A stretch of DNA of 64,000 nucleotides from Berberis thunbergii. Lineage: Eukaryota > Streptophyta > Magnoliopsida > Ranunculales > Berberidaceae. The notes beneath the pieces were generated by a model that made no database searches, was not told the DNA's origin, and saw only the letters and a list, made by a program, of their open reading frames with translations. The translations under genes were made by a program, and so were the position numbers. Each line of letters starts with the position of its first letter. Position 1 is the first letter of the stretch. The stretch covers positions 1-64,000 of the forward strand of contig QNQO01000648.1 in the NCBI GenBank assembly GCA_003290165.1, in the 5' to 3' direction. Shown here piece after piece: positions 1 through 12,514 of the stretch.

Positions 1-1190
1 TTGTCGCATACCTCTTGTAGCTTTGAATTGTCCCAAGGGGGAACCATTGATGGAAATAGAAAAGAATGATGTAGAGAAGAGAGTGCACCCAATTACACCA
101 ATTAGAACCCATACCAAACTTGTCCATCACGTGCTTTCAGACTCCAAGAGATGGTATCAAAAGATTTGTAGAAATTGATTTTGAGCATAAGCCTTGGCCT
201 TTCCTGCTTCAACCTTGAAACAAGAATTTCATTAGCATTGAGTACCCCATCCATCAGTTGCCTTTTGTCAACCCCAGCGGTTTGGTAGGGAGAGATGATA
301 AGTGGGAGAATGGAGCTGAGTCTGGAAGAGAGAACTTTAGAGATGCACTTACTGACTGAGGAAATCAAACTAATTGGTTTGAAGTCCTCTGTACCATCAG
401 CTTCCTGTTTTTTGGGGATAGGTGAGATGAGTGTAGTATTCAATCTCCACTCGAGAAAACCCCTGTTGTTGAAAACGTCATTTATGCCCAAAACACTGTA
501 CGAATGAAAGCCCAACACTTGACAAAGAAATCCATCAATTCCAGGAGCCACATCCCATTTGTGAGAGTCCACAGATGAAAGCAATTCACCTTCAGAAATA
601 TTTGCTTGAAGCTGATCAAGAAGTTTATCTGGAATCTGAGTGAATTGGAGACCATCTAAGGAGGTCCGCCAAGACACAAGATAAGTATAGATTCTTGTAA
701 AAGAAATAACGTGACTGGAGATCTGCTCTTGGTTGATCGTAGTCTCTCCTTGAATCGAACGGTGGGAGATGGTGTCAGACACTCGTCGAAAGTTCGTGAG
801 TTTATGATCTAGTTTTGAATAGTAATCCCCTGTTCTGCCCATTTGATCCTGCCTTCCTCTTCCAACAATGTGGTCTCTCTTGAGTAGTTTAATGAGTTCG
901 GTTCTATCTTTTAACATCAAGAGTATGCAATGAGTTTTACGTGTTGTTAATCATGGTAGTAAGCTGTCCAAAGACACTATGATTCCAATCTTTAAGGAAA
1001 CCCTTAAGTTGTTTGAGTTTGCTCCAAAGACTGTAACCGTTGTTACCCACTGAAGAGAACCCCTGCCAATGAGTTTCAATATCACTGATGAGGGTCTGGT
1101 GCTCAAACCACATGCGTTCGAATTTGAATGGTTTGGGTCCTGAAGGATAGTGATCAGTAGACAGATATACTGCCTTGTGATCAGAACTTA
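1..1190 (-). mobile_element. LINE fragment: endonuclease C-terminus and first part of reverse transcriptase
   Basis: On the minus strand, 1190 to about 920 encodes the end of an endonuclease domain (reads SDHKAVYLSTDHYPSGPKPF, the usual 'SDH..PL.....GPKPF.FE.MW' ending of plant LINE ORF2). An open stretch at 920-102 (272 codons) then carries the start of a reverse transcriptase: 'LISPIPKKQEADGTEDFKPI', 'PYQTAGVDKRQLMDGVLNANE', and the motif A region KSFDTISW with its catalytic Asp. A frameshift near base 100 moves the reading into another frame that continues as 'NGSPWGQFKATRGMRQ' to base 1, so the element runs out of the window on the left. Upstream (beyond about 1190) the endonuclease start is missing, which fits a 5'-truncated, dead LINE. 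It lies antisense to the RCC1 gene and may sit in one of that gene's upstream introns. Confidence 0.85.
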
Positions 1191-3259
1191 GGTTTATGAT
1201 CAGTAGACAAAGCTACTGGTTTGGGTTAAATTTGATGATTTATTTGTTGGTTAGTTGGTTTTATGACTTATGACTCGTGAGAAACACTTGCTAATAGAAT
1301 AACTATTTTGGATTTTGGTTATGGAGTACTTAGGGGCTATAGCATGCATTATTTGTTACATATATATTTGATCTCATGTTGATGTTTTTGAATTGAAAGA
1401 GGCACTAGAATGAATTCGGAACATAAAAAAACCCTTAGAAAATGTAGAAAAACACCACAAATAGGAAATCATCATCATCATCAAAGCCCATTCCCGAGAT
1501 TTTTTTTCTTTAGCTAGACTTTTTGTCCGAGACGTTCCCTCAAGGCTTTCCCAAGGTGCCCACGGTACTAGGAAACATCCATAGTGCCTCGCCATGCTCC
1601 AGGCTCCCTACAACATAACACTTTTTTTTTTAAATAAATAAAAAATGGGTTGTTGATCAAAGACTAATTCAAACAATGTCCGAAGGCTACATCACTGACC
1701 CATAGGGGTACCAAACTATGCCCGAAAGCTACGTTATTGTTGCCATCCAACATCCATGTCCCCTCCACCTCGTATGAAGACTTTTTTTCGTTCCGTTCCA
1801 TTGCCTCCACGTACCTCGCATGAAGACTTGCTTTTCCTCCGGTCATCTAAGCAACTATATTCAATGTACTCGAATGCTAATTAATGGCGGACCACATGTG
1901 TTCTTAATAATTAGGCGAAAACTCACAAAATCTTAACTTGTGAATCTCAAATCCGCAACCTCTTACAATGAGAGTAGACATGACACTTGCTTTCTATTTT
2001 TCTAATGAAATCTGCATTGTTTTTGTCAATACAAAAAAGAGAAATAAAGTCGTCGCCTTTTGAACGATAGGCATTTCTTCCACAGCCTAACTTTAGTTTG
2101 GGCTATGCCCTTGCATAAGAATCTGATAAGAAAATATTTTTGTCTTTCCACGTGTAAATCACATGTGGAATCAATCACCTTCTCGGCTTTTCATGTATTG
2201 TCTTTTTCAGTTTGGCAAGAATTCTTTGCACTATCATCAGCTCTTCCAGTGGGGATATGTACAAAGTTCTATATAGTAATCCATATCTCTGGTAAGCAAG
2301 TGTATGTGGAGGAGGATCCCTTTTGTGATCTTGTAGGTGTTTGGCAAGAGAGCGTTAAGATCTGAGACATCGAAAGGAGTGCACATGGTCTTTTAGGGAA
2401 TCTTATGGAAGGGTTTTGTGTTTTGACTTCAAATATATCAGGTTATATTGCCAGTTGAATTTTATTTAATTGCAATTCATTTTTCGGCACTTTTAACATT
2501 ATGGAGCATCATTATGATTTAGGCATGTTTGAAAATTTTTTTATGCTGATGGTTCCAGGTGCTATTTCAATGTAGCACAAGCAGAATTTCTGAATTGAAA
2601 TTTGTGGAGCTATTGGATAAGAGAGTGATCATTTCCGTGTCAAGCTATCCGTAAGAAACTATGAAATTTTCACTTAATATAATATTTTCCGTATTGGTTC
2701 AGATACAAGGTCTGTTCCAGACACCATTGTCAAAATTTTAAAATGGAACGTCAAAATTGGTAATCGTATATCAAGGAAAAATGTAGGTAAGGCAAATAGC
2801 AGTATAGCACCATTCGTTATGCAACTATAATATCCGAGCTTCTTTCTGAATACACCAGTCCTATGTATTACTTACAGTTTTACCTTGATCTCAAGTAAGT
2901 CAATTACTTGAAAAATGAAAATTACATTTTAGAGGATTGTTAAGGGTTCTCCATCTTATACTATTTAACTACAAACTTTTCATCGTGGATTTGCTTTTGG
3001 CTGATGTGAAGAAAGACAGTAAGTCTAAGAACTGAGTGATTAGAAATTTGTTAATCCATGCATCTGGCTGCAGGATCTTGTCCCATTTCTTAGCATGAAA
3101 CTCTACTTCTGTTGTAGGGGACTATGGTAGTTACTGCACGTGACTTGTTAAAGTATACTTCAATGTTCTGCAGCTATTTGTCTTTTGTTTTGTTCCTGTT
3201 CTCAGTTCTCATTCATACAGCCCTTACTGATTGGGTAATCATTCATTTCTCACACTTAG
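1191..3259. other. No recognisable gene; possibly upstream intron of the RCC1 gene
   Basis: I looked here for the N-terminal RCC1 exons expected just before 3260 (a repeat ending in ..TWG and the ACGxxHTxA motif) and found none. Short ORFs occur at 1374-1846 (minus) and 2060-2365 (plus), but no domain, splice structure or codon pattern supports them. The 3' end (3240-3259) is a normal pyrimidine-rich splice acceptor, TTTCTCACACTTAG. Confidence 0.5.
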
Positions 3260-6200
3260 GGGCAAATGATTTTGGTCAGCTCGGAGATGGAACTGAGGAG
3301 AGTAGGAAACACCCCAAAAAGGTAAAGTTATTGCAGAAGGAATTTGTGAAGTCTGTATCATGTGGAGCACACTGCACAGCAGCCATTGCAGATCCGCGTG
3401 AAGATGATGGGAGCCTCTCAGTTGGTAGGCTGTGGATTTGGGGCCAAAACCAGGTGCATTTTCTTTTCTTTTTTCTCCATTTGTATGTATGTACTTTTCT
3501 CTTTTCACCTTTAATTTACTTTTTCCTTTTTGTCGTCTTCTATAGGGATCAAATTCTCCACGTCTATTCTGGGGAGCTTTCACTCCAAACACGGTATAGC
3601 ATTTTCTTTGTCATCGTTTTCTGATTAGCTAAGATCAAGTCAGCGTGATGTGTAGTAATATCTTTTAAGGTAAAAGAAAAGTAAGTGGAATGAAAGCTAT
3701 AACCTTCCATGGAATAGAAAAGGGCTATTAAGAAGGAACATCTTTGTAGAATGAAAGGGGAGTAAATAAAGATTAAATAAGGACTTTGTGATCAGTTGGG
3801 TGTAGATCAGAGATTCCATCTGAGAAAGGGAATACATATGCTAGAAAATACATTGTAAAATAACAGAGTAAACTGTAAGAATAAAAATCTGGATTGTGTT
3901 GCATGAACCGTAGTTTGACGTCAGGAGGGCACTGGGTACGAGGGACAGATTCATGGGCCCCACGTTGTAGTTTGCATACTATAGAAATGATATAATTATT
4001 TGACACTATAAGGAGGATTACATGATTAAATCACAATGCCAAAGAAGCGCCATACCTTCCGCACAGGGCTTGTTATCATCCTCTGTAAAACCCTGACCTA
4101 TTTCTCTCACGCCAAAGAGACCAATAACTAGTGTAAGGATATACTGATGAGTCAAGTTGTATCCTTCGCTTGAGACAAATGTGGTATTCTGCCAGTATTC
4201 TCCAAAAGGATTTTTACTCTTCTTTTGAAATGTTTATCCTTTTAATGAACCCCAACTGAACCCCCCCCCACCCCAAATAAAACAAAATGAAAGCACCACA
4301 CCAGCACGATATATATTTAAAAAAAAACTTTAAAGCCCAGAAAAATCGATTAGTTGATTTCAGAACTCAACCAACCAAACACAAAAAGAAAAAGAGTTCC
4401 TTGTCAGCCGACCCCAACTCAGAGATATGGGGATGCCATGAACTTGGTGAATTAACTAGGCTTGATTTGGCTGCATTCGATTGTTATTAAACTTTCTTTT
4501 GGTTTGGGAGGCCTCCTCAATACACTTATCATGACTGATCAAGGAGGAATGATACATAAGATAATTTGGGAGAACCGACTGTAACTCAGATGCCCCTCCT
4601 CAAGGTAGGAGGATGTCGGTTCACATCTCACCAGGGGCAGGCATGCCACGAAGGCTACTCATGCAATTTTTTTATATGATTCAGATATTCCATCAAAGAC
4701 CAGCCTAAAATGGCAAGTCTGGGATCTGACTTGATTTTAGTAAGGTTTCCTATATCGAAGTTATGGATTGAAGCTTGAACTTCAATCTATTCAAAGTTAA
4801 TCTTACTTGAACTTCAATCTATTTTCCTTTTTTGCTAAATAGAACTCCAATCCTAAAGAAGGTGAAGTTTGAGTGCCGCCTCTAGTAGGAAATTTCAGTC
4901 ATATCTCTTTTTTATGAGGAATTTGATCAACTTTGATATTGTTATATTCAGTTGGATCAGTTTTGCAAGGTTTAATGATGTTTTATATTCAGACGTGCCA
5001 CACCACTATTCCTTTCAATAACATATTGTTTTGACTACATATCTTCTCTCTCTCTCGGTTGGACCTGATTTGAGTCCTACATGTAAAACCATGAATCTGT
5101 TTTCTTATATTGAGAAAAGAGCATGGCACGTTCAATTAAGTTCTGAGATGAGTATTAATGAATATGTTTCTAATTTGACTTCATGAGCAACATAATGGCA
5201 TTTTCTAGTTCAGCCATGCATGAGAAGTTGCGTCTGAGATTCGGTTATGTAGGACAAGCTCTTGCTCAGTCTCTGTCATGTGCTACAGGTTGTCCGCCAA
5301 GTATCTTGCGGGGTGGCTCATGTGGTGGCTCTCTCAGAGGATGGTTTACTACAGGCTTGGGGTAATGTTTGCAGAAAATTTTATTTTATTTTTTAGAATG
5401 CAATTGTTGTGATGCAGCATTTCTGTTTGTGAGAAAACATCTTTGCTGGCATACTATAATCGCATTGCTGTGTTTTGTCTGTAAATGACATTTGAATCAA
5501 TGAGTTATGTTTTTCACATGTATTATATTTTATTTATAATTTTTGTAGCATCTAAGGCGTTCATCACATGTTATTTTAAAACTCGTTTTCTCATAATTAT
5601 TAATTATAAATTGTACTACTTTCTGATTAACCAGGGTACAATGAGTATGGTCAGCTTGGCAGAGGATTTACTTGTGAAGGGCTACAAGGAGCTCGCGTTA
5701 TAAATGGTTATGCGAAATTCCTTGATGAAGCCCCAGAACTTGTAAAGATTATCCAAGTGTCATGCGGGGATTACCATACATCAGTTATATCTGAAAATGG
5801 CGAGGTGTAAGTGATTTAAAAGATTTAAAAAAAATGGAGATAAGTTGTACTATTATTATGCATAAGAAATATGGTTTTCCACATGACACAAGTTAGCATG
5901 ACTGACACTCCGTAGGCATCAAAAGCTCTTCTAAATGGAATGAGACATTTAACTGGAAGACGAGATGGTGCTGGGAATTAAAGAAACGCCATTTAATTCT
6001 CTAGTTACTTGGTTCTCTATCAAAAGTAAATCCAGGACAACATGATTGTTATATTTTCATATTTATTTGCGACAATATTGTTTTAGTGAAACTCATACAT
6101 ACTTATGCAGTTATTTTCTTTATGATTTACTTTGTGATCTTTAGCTGTTGATTGATAAGTTGTTGCTTCAAAAAGTTATGTCAGTTGTACTTTTGGCTTC

Positions 6201-8508
6201 ATATCTATCCTTCTTTGAAGAACAAGGTTTCTGCTTGTGCTTTAGGTTAATCAAAATACATTTTACTCCATTGGTGTTCGTGATTGATAAATGCTATTGT
6301 AGCTTAAATATCTGTGGGTAGTTTTATTCAATTTCAGCTCAAGTATGCTCTATCATCTGCTTTTCTTATCATTCTAAGTTGGATTACATGATTTGTGGTG
6401 TTTCGAGGCTTTGCCATTGGTTTTCTACTTCTGTTTATCAGTGGAAGTTTCAATTCAAAAATTTGAAACCAATGCCATCATTTCTTGATCCCATCTCATT
6501 CCGATTTTTTTTTTTTTTGCTAAATTGGTATGAAAGTGAACTTTACCGATTTAGAATGATATGGTCCCGGTTTCAGTTTTTGCTCAACTGTATATATCAT
6601 ACCGAACCGATTGCATTATTATTTAGATATTTATAATAAGTCTAATTTTTTGCATACTTAAAAAATCAACTTGATTAAGGGTGGGATCCTCCATTCTGAC
6701 ATCCTTGTGGATGTCTTCTAAGCATAGAATAACAAATAGCCACCAAAGTTCCCTTTAAAACCAGTAGAACCTTCCCATCCTCTTGTCCAAACTTGTCCTC
6801 TCAATCCAAAGAGAATTTCTGCAAGTCTCCACCAAATTGGTCGTCCTGAAAACTCCCCTTAATGCAAATTCAAGAACACAGTCTCAAACTTATCAATCAA
6901 ACATTAAATTCACAAACTTCTCTACAAACTTCAAAGCTTGCTTTTGCTTTATCAAGGTAGGAAAGGTAAGAAATCTCTCTTTCTCTAACACCCTTTGTAA
7001 GTTCTCTCACTAATCGACAATAGGCTACTCTCTTTCAGTCTTTCATCAACATAAGAACAACCCCAAACACCCAGTCTTCCTATTCATGGGATTTTCCCCC
7101 CATTGGGGCCTGATTTTAGCACAAAACAGTCTTTGGAGTTCATTAAAACTTGATAAGAAACAAAGTTTTTTGCTTGTTTTGTTTCTAGGATGTCACAACG
7201 GATTAGCTCGACTGTTGGTTTTGTTGTTGCTTATTATAAGCTTGACTGTTATTAATTGTCATGGCTATGAAATAATCTCTTTAAATGTCTATCATTTGAT
7301 CCGTGATTTATTCTGTTTGCATAAAGATTGTCACTAATTAGTTCTTTCCCTGGACAGATATACCTGGGGTCTAGGAAGCATGGGCCAGCTTGGACATTGT
7401 TCTCTTCAGTATGGGGATAAAGAGCTAGTGCCCAGGAGAGTGGTTGCCCTCGATGGTATAATTGTGAAGGATGTTGCATGTGGGGGTGTACATACATGTG
7501 CTTTAACCATGAAAGGGGCTCTTTATGCTTGGGGCGGTGGACAAGCAGGGCAAATTGGACTGGGTCCCCAGTCTGGATTCTTTTCCTGTGTTCCTAATGA
7601 ATCTGATATGTTAATTCGAAATTTACCTGTCTTGGTTGTTCCTGTAGGAGTGCAACTTGTTGCATGTGGGCATTCTCATGCTCTGATTTGTATGCGAGAT
7701 GGAAGAATAAATGGATGGGGTTACAATAGCTACGGCCAAGCAGCTAATGAGAAATCTATATATGCTTGGTACCCATCACCTATTGATTGGTATATTGTCG
7801 GTGGATATGCTTCCCCCTATACTCGTAACAGTTGCCTCAGGATTGCATCATAGATAGTTTTTCTCATACTATTGAAATATTCATGCAGGTGTGTTGGAAA
7901 AGTGTGGAAACTTGCAGCTGGTGGTGGCCATTCAGCTGTGTTGACTGATGCATGTTCCTTGAAAGAGCTATGTGAGTTCCGGCTTGCAGACAGTATCACT
8001 CTTACAAATGCTTTAACCATTGAGGATGTTGCTTCCCGAACAGGCTCCGATGCTTTAGTATGCCTTTGTGAAAGACTGAGGTATGGAAGCTCTATTCAGA
8101 CTACCATTTCCATTGGAATGCTTAATCTTGTGTAGGGTTGGCTGGTAGTATGTTCATTAAGCAAAATTTGATAAAATATTTGTCCTCAAACTTGTATCAA
8201 TTCCCGCATTTGTTTCTAATGATTCCATGCATCCAACATTATAAGCGTAATTTCAGGCTTATGCCAATACTTGGCTGAACTGATATAATCGAACTGCTGA
8301 TATTTCTTTGTATTTAGTTCACTAGAACTGGCGAGGACCTTGCAGAGACACCCCGTACCAGTTGCACTGTTTGATCATGTTTGCTTGTCATTTCACATTC
8401 CAAAGACAGTGATAACTGTGCTGTTTGTGTGAACATTTCAGGGAGCATTTGCCCGATGAATGTGATTGTGTTCACAAAGCAGAAAAGAATGGTGATGGAA
8501 ATAATTGA
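3260..8508 (+). CDS. RCC1-repeat (regulator of chromosome condensation family) protein, 5' exons not in window
   Basis: Seven coding exons can be joined with GT-AG introns and fully consistent phases: 3260-3453, 3546-3593, 5289-5361, 5635-5806, 7358-7789, 7889-8080 and 8442-8508 (stop TGA 8506-8508); 391 residues are visible. The protein is a chain of RCC1 blades: ANDFGQLGDGTEE, VSCGAHCTAAIA, LWIWGQNQGS, VSCGVAHVVALSEDG, YNEYGQLGRGF, VSCGDYHTSVISENGEVYTW, GLGSMGQLGH, VACGGVHTCAL, WGGGQAGQIGLG, VACGHSHALICM and AAGGGHSAVLTDA, then a short acidic tail ending HKAEKNGDGNN. RCC1 blades form a seven-bladed propeller; plant members include the UV-B receptor UVR8 and nuclear exchange-factor-like proteins, and the exact role here is unknown. 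The first exon starts in phase 1 (g|GG for Gly), so at least one upstream exon exists elsewhere, or was lost. No frameshift or stop interrupts the visible part. A likely 3' UTR follows to about 8640. Confidence 0.88.
4545..4680 (+). repeat. Possible tRNA-derived SINE in an RCC1 intron
   Basis: An A-box-like stretch, TAACTCAGATG (about 4582-4592), and a B-box-like GGTTCACATCTC (4618-4629) are spaced about 36 bases apart, as in a tRNA gene, inside the intron 3594-5288. Flanking text (CCCCTCCTCAAGGTAGGAGG) can pair as an anticodon-like arm. A tail of Ts (ATTTTTTTAT) follows near 4666. No clear target duplication was found, so this is a suggestion only. Confidence 0.35.
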
Positions 8509-9602
8509 ACCACCTCATTGGCAGGATAGCCAATCAATTCATTCATATGCTGGATGCAGTCTCTTGACAGAGCACTGATGTAATTGTTACAAGGACAAGA
8601 TGTTTATATTCATAGTTTATTGAATAAAAAACTTGTTGCAACTGTAAGTGTTTAATTAAAAAAATATATAAATAAAATAATTAGTCATTAGCCATTTTGA
8701 CTTGGTTGTAATGTTACCTTTGCAAGTTACTACGACCTCATAAAATAATGTTCTGCTGAAGATGTTGCCAACAAAAACTGTAAATACTCGTCATAAAGTG
8801 TTTTGGAATGATTCTTGCTGTTTCTTTTCTTCTTCTTCATGGTTTTATTTATTTATTTTTATTTTTATAAATCATTTTAATTCTGGTTGAAACATTACCC
8901 TTATAGAAGATTGTCAACATACTTTCTCAGAAGTTGGATTTTATTTTAATTTTTAATACAATCTTCCATCAAAAGTTTATCTTTAAATTGGAGCATCATT
9001 GAGATGAAGGTATTTTTTCCAGGGAATAATTATAATATTCTGATTCTAGACTTTGCTGTTTCGAAACTTGTCTAATTAATGACATTAAATACCTAAAATT
9101 ATTGTTCAATTAAAACAATAGAATGGTATTAAATTATCAGTTATTTGTTGAATCATGGGACAAGGTTACAACAATAGCGGTGACTAATAAGCACTTCATC
9201 TTTAAGGCTTGCCTTCAAATATTACAGAAAATTATTATTGCTGTAAAATATTTTAAATCCTGAGCAAGTTTATTGTCTTGTTTATATTGGATGTTTGATC
9301 CAGCTTCATACTGCAAAGTCACATTATTTTCACAAAAACCAGTTAATCTCATCTTTTTAAGCATGGTGATCTCCATTTTCAAACATAAACTTAGACAATG
9401 AATTCACCAGTGTATGGATCCTACAACATATCAAGGAGAAAGGGATCCTACTATAGCATCACAAGTATGAATAGGAGACAACATCTCAGTATCAGTGAGT
9501 TACGTGAAAATTTGTTACCAGGAAAGTGAGATAATGTGCTGAATCGCACAAAGAACAACAGACTTGGAATGAGAAAAAACAGTAATGGTATCATGTTTAT
9601 GT
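8509..9602. other. Intergenic spacer between two convergent genes
   Basis: AT-rich DNA between the ends of the RCC1 gene and the cysteine-rich zinc-finger gene. It should hold both 3' UTRs; AATAAA-like text occurs at about 8623 (GAATAAAAAAC) for the plus-strand gene. No ORF with recognisable content was seen. Confidence 0.5.
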
Positions 9603-11411
9603 TCATTTCGAGCAATCGGGACAGGAAATGTGTCCAGTGGCTTGGCAGTTGGTGCAAGAGGTAGACCTGGCGCTCATCTTGTCACCTCCAAAAGACTCGA
9701 ATATCCTATCAAACACGCTGAAACTGAACCGACTTTTAACAAACCCAGATCCCTTACATCTTGAGCATGCTAATACTTTCAGATCACCACATCTTTTGCA
9801 CATTCCCAAGTTGCTGTATGGAGTAGTTGAAAGATCAGAAACCAAGAACTTGAATTACAACTACAAGGTCATAGGTTCAATCACAATGCAGATCATGCCT
9901 TATACAGACCCCTAATACATGTCTTTGCGTTCTTGAAAATGTGCATAAACAGATATCATGTACTTTGTGTTAAAAATGAAAAATGAATATTAAAATGTGC
10001 AATTTATGCCCATAGATGCAAGACTATTTGAGGCCATATAGATGTTTGCTTATAATACCTCCCCCCAATTGCTTGTTCAAATGAACATTTGAAGTGAAGA
10101 CAAACAAAAACAGGATTTAAAATGGCAACATTAGCTTCATTCATTTATTTGTTTATTTGCAGAGATGATATAAGCAAATAACTCAAAAGAGATTGTTGTT
10201 TTAGTTTCACATACAAGATCAGGGAGCATAAACAAACATTTCTGGCATGATTAGGTACTCTTGTCTAAAACCTAAAGCGACCCTCCTGATTTACCCAGTT
10301 TGGACGGAACACACTAGTGCAACACAAAAATAAATTCTTGTGATTCCAACCCTGCAGCGCAGTGGAAGCCTATAAAGGGTATATGCGTTGTTAGAGAATG
10401 TTGAAGAACCAAACTCAATTTGTAGAAAAGATAAATATATATATATATATATATATGAGTACCTTATCAACCAAATCCTCTCAGGCTAAAGGGTATATGT
10501 GTTGTAAGGGAACGTTGAAGAACCAAACTCAATTTGTAGTAAAGATATATATCTTTCAGAGTACCTTACCAATAAAATCCTCTCAGGTTAAGCGTGCAGA
10601 GATTTTGCAAAAAATCAGATAAGAATCTAAGCATAAACCGATACCAAAGCAATAGAATGGCTTTGAGTGAAAAATTCGCCCTATATGCGATTTTTGCATA
10701 AAGATAATTGTGAGTTGATAGATGATGACTTTTCAATCACTGCAACACAATTCACCATAAACTTGCTAACAAAACCTTTTAAAGGTTAGGAATCTGCGTA
10801 AAGTGGAGGGTAGGAAATGTGGGAAATCAAGTTTAATCCTGCATTCACTCTTCTATCCATGCATCCATAGAGGAAATTGTTCCTCAAACAACAACATGAT
10901 CACAAACTAATAAGACAAGCTCGCTAAATTCGCGAATTGGTCAACCTAAAAATCAATCAAACAAATATGTAAGACTGCAACGGATATTCTATTTTCTAAA
11001 GCTCGCCTAATTCTCTACTCTTCCACCTAAACAAGCAACCAAACAATTGGGTATCTAACACAAATGTATATTATAGGTATGGGGAAGTCCAGTAGTAATA
11101 GGCTTCTTCAAATAACTACTACCTAGCACAATGAATCCTAGGCAGACAGAATTCTTACTAGCTAGCTAGCCAACAAACAAACACACACACAAAACTAGAG
11201 GAGAGAATATATATATATATATATATGATTCATTCAAAATTGAGAATGAATGAAGTAACTTCAACTTCTCAATTTTGAATGAAGTAACTTCAACTTACCA
11301 TCTTTGAGAAGCTGAAATGAAAGAATCGACTTTGGGGGCAGCAACGGTGGCACAGAATAACAGAGCCCCAATACCAAGTCCAGCAACTTCACTCGCTGTT
11401 ATTTTCTCCAT
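9603..11411 (-). CDS. DnaJ-type cysteine-rich zinc-finger protein, 107 aa
   Basis: Two coding exons on the minus strand: exon 1 11411-11299 (ATG at 11411) and exon 2 9813-9603 (TGA at 9605-9603), joined across a 1485-bp GT-AG intron at phase 2 (TG|C, Cys). Residues 1-37 (MEKITASEVAGLGIGALLFC.. to ..ASQR) contain a hydrophobic stretch, GLGIGALLFCATVAA, that could be a membrane anchor or part of an organelle signal. Exon 2 carries four CxxC pairs: MCKRCGD, ACSRCKGSG, SCTNCQATG and SCPDCSK. The two-pair CxxCxGxG-like layout matches the zinc-binding domain of DnaJ/Hsp40 and BSD2-type plastid proteins. There is no J domain, so it should be a DnaJ-zinc-finger-only protein, probably a redox or folding helper. 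The location (plastid is typical of the family) is inference. A complete gene with no break. Confidence 0.86.
10374..10600. repeat. Two-copy tandem repeat (period about 114 bp) with a TA microsatellite, in an intron
   Basis: The text AAAGGGTATATGCGTTGT followed by GAAGAACCAAACTCAATTTG recurs as AAAGGGTATATGTGTTGT and the same continuation 114 bases later (10374 and 10488). The first copy ends in a (TA)n run at about 10434-10456. Both lie in the intron of the zinc-finger gene. Confidence 0.7.
11207..11298. repeat. TA microsatellite and inverted repeat next to the splice donor of the zinc-finger gene
   Basis: A (TA)n run at about 11207-11226 is followed by ATTCAAAATTGAGAA (near 11231) and its inverted copy TTCTCAATTTTGAAT (near 11266). 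GAAGTAACTTCAACTT occurs twice as a direct repeat, the second copy overlapping the minus-strand splice donor (revcomp of 11293-11298). The RNA could fold beside the donor; an effect on splicing is speculation. Confidence 0.55.
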
Positions 11412-11648
11412 TCACTGATATTTTCTTTATTTTTCAGATAGATAGATAGATAGATAGATAGAGAGAGCAATACTCTTGCTCGTCTTCTTTACCAACAAAC
11501 TCTGAATCATATCATATCGTTACCTCCCTTCCATGGAAGAATATCTTCTCATGGCTGTTAAATTCACCCCCAAACTTTACTAGTAAAACCCAAAAGATCT
11601 TAAGAGAGGTAGCAAGTTGAGGTCGAAGATGACTTGTATGATGGTTCC
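11412..11648 (-). promoter_or_regulatory. 5' UTR and proximal promoter of the zinc-finger gene, with a GATA microsatellite
   Basis: Only about 240 bases separate the ATG at 11411 from the truncated LTR of element C. A (GATA)n run (11436-11460) running into GAGAGA lies about 30-55 bases upstream of the ATG, probably in the 5' UTR. No TATA box can be assigned with confidence. Confidence 0.45.
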
Positions 11649-12237
11649 TATGACTCCGACGCTTAAGTCAGACAAGACTTGAGAAAGGTGTAATATTGTA
11701 AATTGGATTTTGTAGTGTACCTTTGATCCTCAACCTTGTGCCCTATTTATCATGCGAGAGTCCTTGTTTGGCTATGCCTTTGGTGGCGTAATTTAGGGAA
11801 ATATGTTTGTTTAGAGATCTTTTTCTTGTTGAGATTCGTCCATGTAGGAGAGTTTCCCTACACGACTTGTACTCTGATATCTATTGGAGATTCTTCCCTT
11901 GTGGAGTGTTGTCCATGCACTTGAGTTTCCATGCACAACTTATACTCTGGTATTTGATTCCAAGTAAGAATCAATGTATTGATGGCCTGCCTGTCTTAGG
12001 TCAAACTCCTAGATTCTTGCCTTATTAGGTCTTACGAGTACCTGGCTTGATCATATGACTTATGGGATTAGTAGGGCACCGATGAATGAGTCCAACCTCC
12101 TGGAACTTGCCTCAGTGGGCTTTGTGTTATCTGGGCTTTGTCAGATTGGGCGCCCACTTGGGCCCAGTTTACTTTGTTGACGAAATCATCATGACATGTG
12201 TACGGTGCAAATTATTGGATGATTTGGAGTATCATTA
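11649..12237 (-). repeat. Element C 3' LTR, outer end truncated
   Basis: Matches the LTR at 20906-21574 from ACGCTTAAGTCAGACAAG onward and ends GAGTATCATTA, followed by the polypurine tract (revcomp of GCTATTGCCCC). About 85 bases of the outer end (TGATGG.. in the complete copy) are missing. Confidence 0.8.
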
Positions 12238-12514
12238 GCTATTGCCCCTAAGTTAGTGGGTCAGCTCATCGGTCCACTAAGTCACGTCACGAGGAAATTG
12301 GGCGTTGTGACAATTGAGTCTGAATTATCTCCGCGAGCAGTGACATCATTAATTGGGTACACGACTACTCTAAAAGGGCGGGAATAGTTGCTTATATATA
12401 AATCCCCTTCTATGTAGAGTTTGGCTACTTTACTCTTGTGATTTCTCAGAGATCTTAATTTGTTGTTTTGCTTTAAAATTTTTGGCTTTATTCACTTCCG
12501 CTTTTGCAAGCATA

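Noticed and set aside
2060..2365. 101-codon ORF upstream of the RCC1 exons, with TGGGGATAT (WGY) that recalls an RCC1 blade start
   Set aside because: Only three residues fit and a stop follows at once in that frame; no splice pair makes it join to 3260.
2565..2654. Short plus-strand frame reading CSTSRISELKFVELLDKRVI
   Set aside because: Protein-like, but only about 27 codons, no RCC1 similarity, and no suitable splice sites.
3239..3592. 117-codon minus-strand ORF over the RCC1 exons
   Set aside because: Shadow of the plus-strand RCC1 coding sequence.
4287..4490. 67-codon ORF in an RCC1 intron
   Set aside because: Lies in A-rich simple sequence with no protein similarity.
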